The notes beneath the pieces are model-generated. The model was given only the letters and a program-made list of their open reading frames with translations. It had not been told where the DNA came from and made no database searches. Positions 40,568 to 43,189 of a stretch of DNA of 43,189 nucleotides are shown here, piece after piece; the first letter of the stretch is position 1, and each line of letters begins with the position of its first letter. Source of the DNA: Nostocales cyanobacterium Centralia_MAG_434 (GTDB taxonomy: Bacteria; Cyanobacteriota; Cyanobacteriia; Cyanobacteriales; Nostocaceae); NCBI GenBank assembly GCA_021324415.1, contig JAJPJF010000465.1:1-43189 (forward strand), in the 5' to 3' direction. Made by a program: the position numbers and the translations under genes.

Positions 40568-41728
40568 TTAGCTGGAATACCAGATGGATTCTAGGGTGTG
40601 AGCGATCGCACTAGATGAATTTAGTTGCTGATTGTCTAGCAATACGGTGACATGCCCAAGTTTACGGCCAGGACGTGATTCGGTTTTACCATACCAGTGA
40701 ACATGAGCATGGGGAATTTTTGCTAATTGCTGACGTTTAGTCATGTAGTCACTGTGAGAATTCTCAAAGCCTAGGAGGTTAACCATAACAGCACCAGGAC
40801 AAATCAAAGCCGTTTTTCCCAAAGATAATCCACAAACGGCTCGTAGATGCTGCTCAAATTGAGAAGTCTCACAGGCGTCTAGGGAAAAGTGGCCAGAATT
40901 GTGAGTGCGGGGTGCAATTTCATTAACAAGCACCTTACCATCAGGTGTAAGAAATAGCTCAATTCCAAAAACTCCCACGACTTCTAGACTATTCAGTAAA
41001 GTGCAGGCAATATTTTGAATCTCTGCTGTAAGTTCTGGCGTAATGTTAGCTGGTGCAATGACTCGCCGACAGACCTGTTCTTCTTGTTGAGTTTCTACAA
41101 CTGGGTAGCTTACCACCTCACCACTCACTGAACGTGCGGCAATGATCGCCAGTTCTCTTTCAAAAGGGATAAATTCTTCTACTAAAAATAGATCTTGACT
41201 AGAAGGAGATTTTGTGTATGTATATTCTAGTTTTTCTTTTAAAGAATCCAGATTCTTCAATATAAAAGTACCCTGACCATCATAACCGTGACGACGAGCT
41301 TTTAAAACAATGGGAAAACTCATCTCCCTTTCAACTTTCCCCATATCCCCATCTTCCCCTAGGGCAAAAAACTCAGGGACAGGTAAACCTAAATCGCGTA
41401 AATAACAACGCTGATGATATTTGTCTAACAATGGAGTCAAGGCTTCTAGGCGAGGAAAGAAACAAACTCCTTGCCGTGCTAAGGCTGACAAAGCCTCTAT
41501 ATTGACAAACTCGTTTTCAAAAGTAATGACATCACATTTTGTTGCTAATACTGCTGTAGCCTTAGCATCATCTACGGCAGCAAAAACCGAGTCTTGAGCG
41601 ATCGCCACAGATGGATCATCTTTACTAGGAGTTTGTACTACCAACTCTACTCCTAACTTCTTAGCAGCACCACCCATCATTGCGGCTAATTGTCCGCCGC
41701 CTATTACACCAACACGCTTCATTAACAT
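40568..41728 (-). CDS. purK: N5-carboxyaminoimidazole ribonucleotide synthase (PurK)
   Basis: This 386-residue ATP-grasp enzyme converts AIR, ATP and bicarbonate to N5-CAIR in purine synthesis. Signatures: VGVIGGGQLAAMM, CDVITFENEFVN, FPIVLKARRHGYDGQGTF, LFLVEEFIPFERELAII, LVNEIAPRTHNSGHFSLDAC. Start: ATG 41728 overlaps the upstream gene. A second ATG at 41722 sits on its TAATG junction with GGGA 5 nt upstream and may be the true start (MKRVGVIGGG). A short acidic segment, LGEDGDMGKVE (near 128-138), is encoded by ATGGGGA-like repeats and may be an insertion. purE is not in the window. Confidence 0.95.
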   Translation of the reverse strand: MLMKRVGVIGGGQLAAMMGGAAKKLGVELVVQTPSKDDPSVAIAQDSVFAAVDDAKATAVLATKCDVITFENEFVNIEALSALARQGVCFFPRLEALTPLLDKYHQRCYLRDLGLPVPEFFALGEDGDMGKVEREMSFPIVLKARRHGYDGQGTFILKNLDSLKEKLEYTYTKSPSSQDLFLVEEFIPFERELAIIAARSVSGEVVSYPVVETQQEEQVCRRVIAPANITPELTAEIQNIACTLLNSLEVVGVFGIELFLTPDGKVLVNEIAPRTHNSGHFSLDACETSQFEQHLRAVCGLSLGKTALICPGAVMVNLLGFENSHSDYMTKRQQLAKIPHAHVHWYGKTESRPGRKLGHVTVLLDNQQLNSSSAIAHTLESIWYSS

Positions 41729-42207
41729 CCCAAAGAATAACGAGTTTCTACCCCAGTTTTAGAATTGAGGCCACTAGCTTTTTTACAAAGTTCTTTAATT
41801 TGTGCCCCATCTAAAATTGCATCAGTGAAATCTGCTCCAACAATATTAGTATCGGTAAAAATGGTACGCAATAAAAGAGCTTCTGTCAGAACAGCATCAC
41901 TCAAATCTGCCCCCGTCAAGTTTACCTGATCTACCATTGCATTGCTGAGATCTGCACCATGGAGATTTGCCTTTGTCATCACAGAAGCACTAAACACCGC
42001 TCCCCGCAAATCAGCACCTAGAAAGTTAGCTAGTTCCATATTCGCGTTAGAAAACTCAGAGGCTTGCAAGCTTTGACCAGAAAAATCGTGTCTTGACAAC
42101 TCTGCGTTACTAAATGACATAGGATGAGTCCAATCTGCTAAAGCTGGCGTTGCCCAGAAAAATAGAATAATGGCCAAAAATAACGTTGCTAGTGGTCGCC
42201 AAAACAT
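41722..42207 (-). CDS. secreted pentapeptide-repeat protein
   Basis: This 161-residue protein has a signal peptide (about 1-24, LFLAIILFFWATPALA then cleavage) and 14 or so pentapeptide repeats of the A(D/N)LXX type (about 40-135, for example ANFLGADLRGAVFSA, ANLHGADLSNAM). These fold as a right-handed beta-helix, and the tail has two Cys that could form a disulphide. The signal suggests the thylakoid lumen or periplasm. Function of such proteins is mostly unknown. It overlaps purK by 7 bp with TAATG coupling, so the two are co-transcribed despite unrelated roles. Confidence 0.9.
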   Translation of the reverse strand: MFWRPLATLFLAIILFFWATPALADWTHPMSFSNAELSRHDFSGQSLQASEFSNANMELANFLGADLRGAVFSASVMTKANLHGADLSNAMVDQVNLTGADLSDAVLTEALLLRTIFTDTNIVGADFTDAILDGAQIKELCKKASGLNSKTGVETRYSLGC

Positions 42208-42459
42208 ACTGGGTAGTTAATTATCACTACTCTCCAGCTTAACGCATCTCAACATATTAGCGTTCATCATGATGACAGGGAAAAACGAATCATACCTGCA
42301 TTCGGTTAAAAGAGCATTATCATAAGCAGATTTGATGAAAAGAAAAAGCGCAATGCTGGAGTGAGGGTTCAGGCTCGTCTCTTGTATAAGTGTTGATGAA
42401 TCCCCGTACGCTGCCAATTCAACACTGACAAAATTTCGATACTTTGATGGGTGTATTAC

Positions 42460-42812
42460 ACAAAAGCTTGTACATGGCAATGAGCCGAGGAAGCTAAAAT
42501 TTTAGCTCCCGATGGTAGTCGTTTGACTTGTTGACCATGCCACTGAAGCACTTTGAGTGTTTTGGGTAATCCTGAGGTCAACGGGTGATGGAGTCCTGCT
42601 TCGTTCAGAGCAATAGGTAGAACACCAACTTCAGGTGCTTACATAGGCTGAACTTCCCCACCCAAAGCATCAGCTAGCAGTTAAGGGCCTAAAGAAACGC
42701 CCATATAAGGCAAATGTAGGTACTCGACAGCCTCTCGGAGCAAAGTTTTCTCATCAATTAACCAGGGGAATTCTGCCTCATCAGAACTACTAAAAATTTC
42801 ATTGCCTTACAC
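42460..42812 (-). pseudogene. remnant of a class-I glutamine amidotransferase
   Basis: Minus-strand translation shows the family blocks in order: EAEFPWLIDEKTLLREAVEY, then YMGVSLGP-stop-LLADALGGEV, then VGVLPIALNEAG, then GLPKTLKVLQWHGQQVKRL and GAKILASSAHCHVQAF, then another stop. Two internal stops (about 42690 and 42640) and loss of the nucleophile (GVCLG to GVSLG) show decay. It once resembled GMP-synthase-like GATases of the YfeJ type. The surrounding sequence 42208-42460 shows nothing recognisable. Confidence 0.8.
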
Positions 42813-42851
42813 TCCGCTATGGTAATTAGTTAGGTTCTTCGGTGTCCCTGA

Positions 42852-42885
42852 AAAAGCCCTTCTCAGGTAAGTAGGAAGGGCTTTT
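42852..42885 (-). terminator. intrinsic terminator of the edge gene
   Basis: AAAAGCCCTTC (42852-42862) and GAAGGGCTTTT (42875-42885) form an 11-bp stem with a 12-nt loop. On the minus strand it ends in TTTTT, downstream of the 42953 gene. The plus strand also has TTTT, so it may act both ways. Confidence 0.85.
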
Positions 42886-42952
42886 GGTGTATTCGCCATT
42901 ACCTCAGAGTGATGAGGTTCTACAAAAATGGTGGCAATCGGCTGACAAATTT

Positions 42953-43189
42953 TTACCTCACTGCTTCTATAAAACGATAGTCACGCATCCAGTCTTCCCC
43001 TGACTGGTCGCTCAGTACAGCAATCCGCCCAGTCGTCATAAACGCTAGCTTAAAAATCTCCCACTGCTCGTCAGTGATGTCACCTTGCTGTGAACTAACA
43101 CCTCCCTCTTCCCAAATAATCGTCACTTCTCTACCTCCAGCAATCTCGAAGTGCCCCAAGCGAGTTACTCGACCAAGATGCCACTCGAA
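42953..43189 (-). CDS. partial hypothetical protein running off the window
   Basis: The reading frame is open from its stop at 42953 to the window edge (at least 78 residues), with only a TTG at 43159 as internal start, so the true start is probably outside. Visible sequence includes GRVTRLGHFEIAGGREVTII, then DEQWEIFKLAFMTTGRIAVL and MRDYRFIEAVR. No domain is recognised. A good terminator follows at 42852-42885, which supports a real gene. Confidence 0.6.
   Translation of the reverse strand, partial: FEWHLGRVTRLGHFEIAGGREVTIIWEEGGVSSQQGDITDEQWEIFKLAFMTTGRIAVLSDQSGEDWMRDYRFIEAVR

Noticed and set aside
42217-42480. 87-codon open frame on the minus strand
   Set aside because: Composition is unlike the neighbours, it has no recognisable domain or SD, and its 5' end runs into the glutamine amidotransferase remnant. 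Treated as non-coding.
1-43189. tRNA, rRNA, CRISPR or insertion-sequence genes
   Set aside because: Intergenic regions were read by eye; no cloverleaf, CCA-type end, direct-repeat array or transposase motif was found. Small RNAs without clear hairpins could be missed.

Overview
The window is chromosomal DNA from a filamentous, probably heterocyst-forming cyanobacterium. It encodes the magnesium-chelatase H subunit of chlorophyll synthesis, a phylloquinone MenH, a PatD-like heterocyst-frequency protein, RbpA-type RRM proteins and DUF4079/DUF1997 proteins. It also carries many GCGATCGC (HIP1) octamers and the heptamer tandem repeats and short palindromic repeats typical of Nostocales. No rRNA, tRNA, CRISPR array, transposase or prophage was seen.

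Layout. 1-3400: an M23 peptidase, a small membrane protein and a LpxB-related glycosyltransferase interrupted in frame by a duplicated palindromic repeat. 3400-8000: chlH with a leader hairpin and a terminator. 8083-8611: a hicA-hicB toxin-antitoxin pair. 8619-11294: an acetyltransferase, a double-domain peptide ABC ATPase and patD. 11694-18578: three consecutive long RelA/SpoT-type (p)ppGpp genes, the most unusual part of the window. 18745-19641: a prlF-yhaV toxin-antitoxin operon with a palindromic operator over its promoter. 19742-25607: a repeat-rich membrane-anchored protein, hslO, a small conserved protein, an HtrA-type protease and an InrS-like metal sensor. 25790-27480: two near-identical RRM genes in inverted orientation around a divergent infC paralogue that may start at AUU. 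27986-37244: an orphan histidine kinase, a secreted protein, menH, a GH104-like hydrolase, an SDR protein, a frameshifted DUF1997 gene, DUF4079, an ankyrin protein, a YvlD-type membrane protein and a peptidoglycan-binding protein. 37386-42207: an active/inactive M16 protease pair, a structured intergenic region with a candidate small RNA, and purK coupled to a lumenal pentapeptide protein. 42460-43189: a dead class-I glutamine amidotransferase and a gene running off the window edge.

Two themes stand out. (1) Alarmone signalling: Rel1 looks like a complete bifunctional Rel. Rel2 joins a Rel1-like catalytic half to a short, AT-rich, divergent C-terminus. Rel3 joins an AT-rich N-half with a destroyed hydrolase site to a Rel1-like C-half. 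Rel2 and Rel3 therefore look like reciprocal chimeras, and the locus could give two hydrolysis-capable enzymes plus one synthetase-only enzyme. (2) Repeat domestication: short repeats have entered, or now terminate or begin, many genes without breaking them. These include the LpxB-like gene, chlH, the ABC ATPase linker and stop, the menH tail, the DUF4079 stop, an M16 start and an M16 stop.

Functional calls rest on motif recognition from memory. No database search was run, and comparisons with family lengths are recollections.
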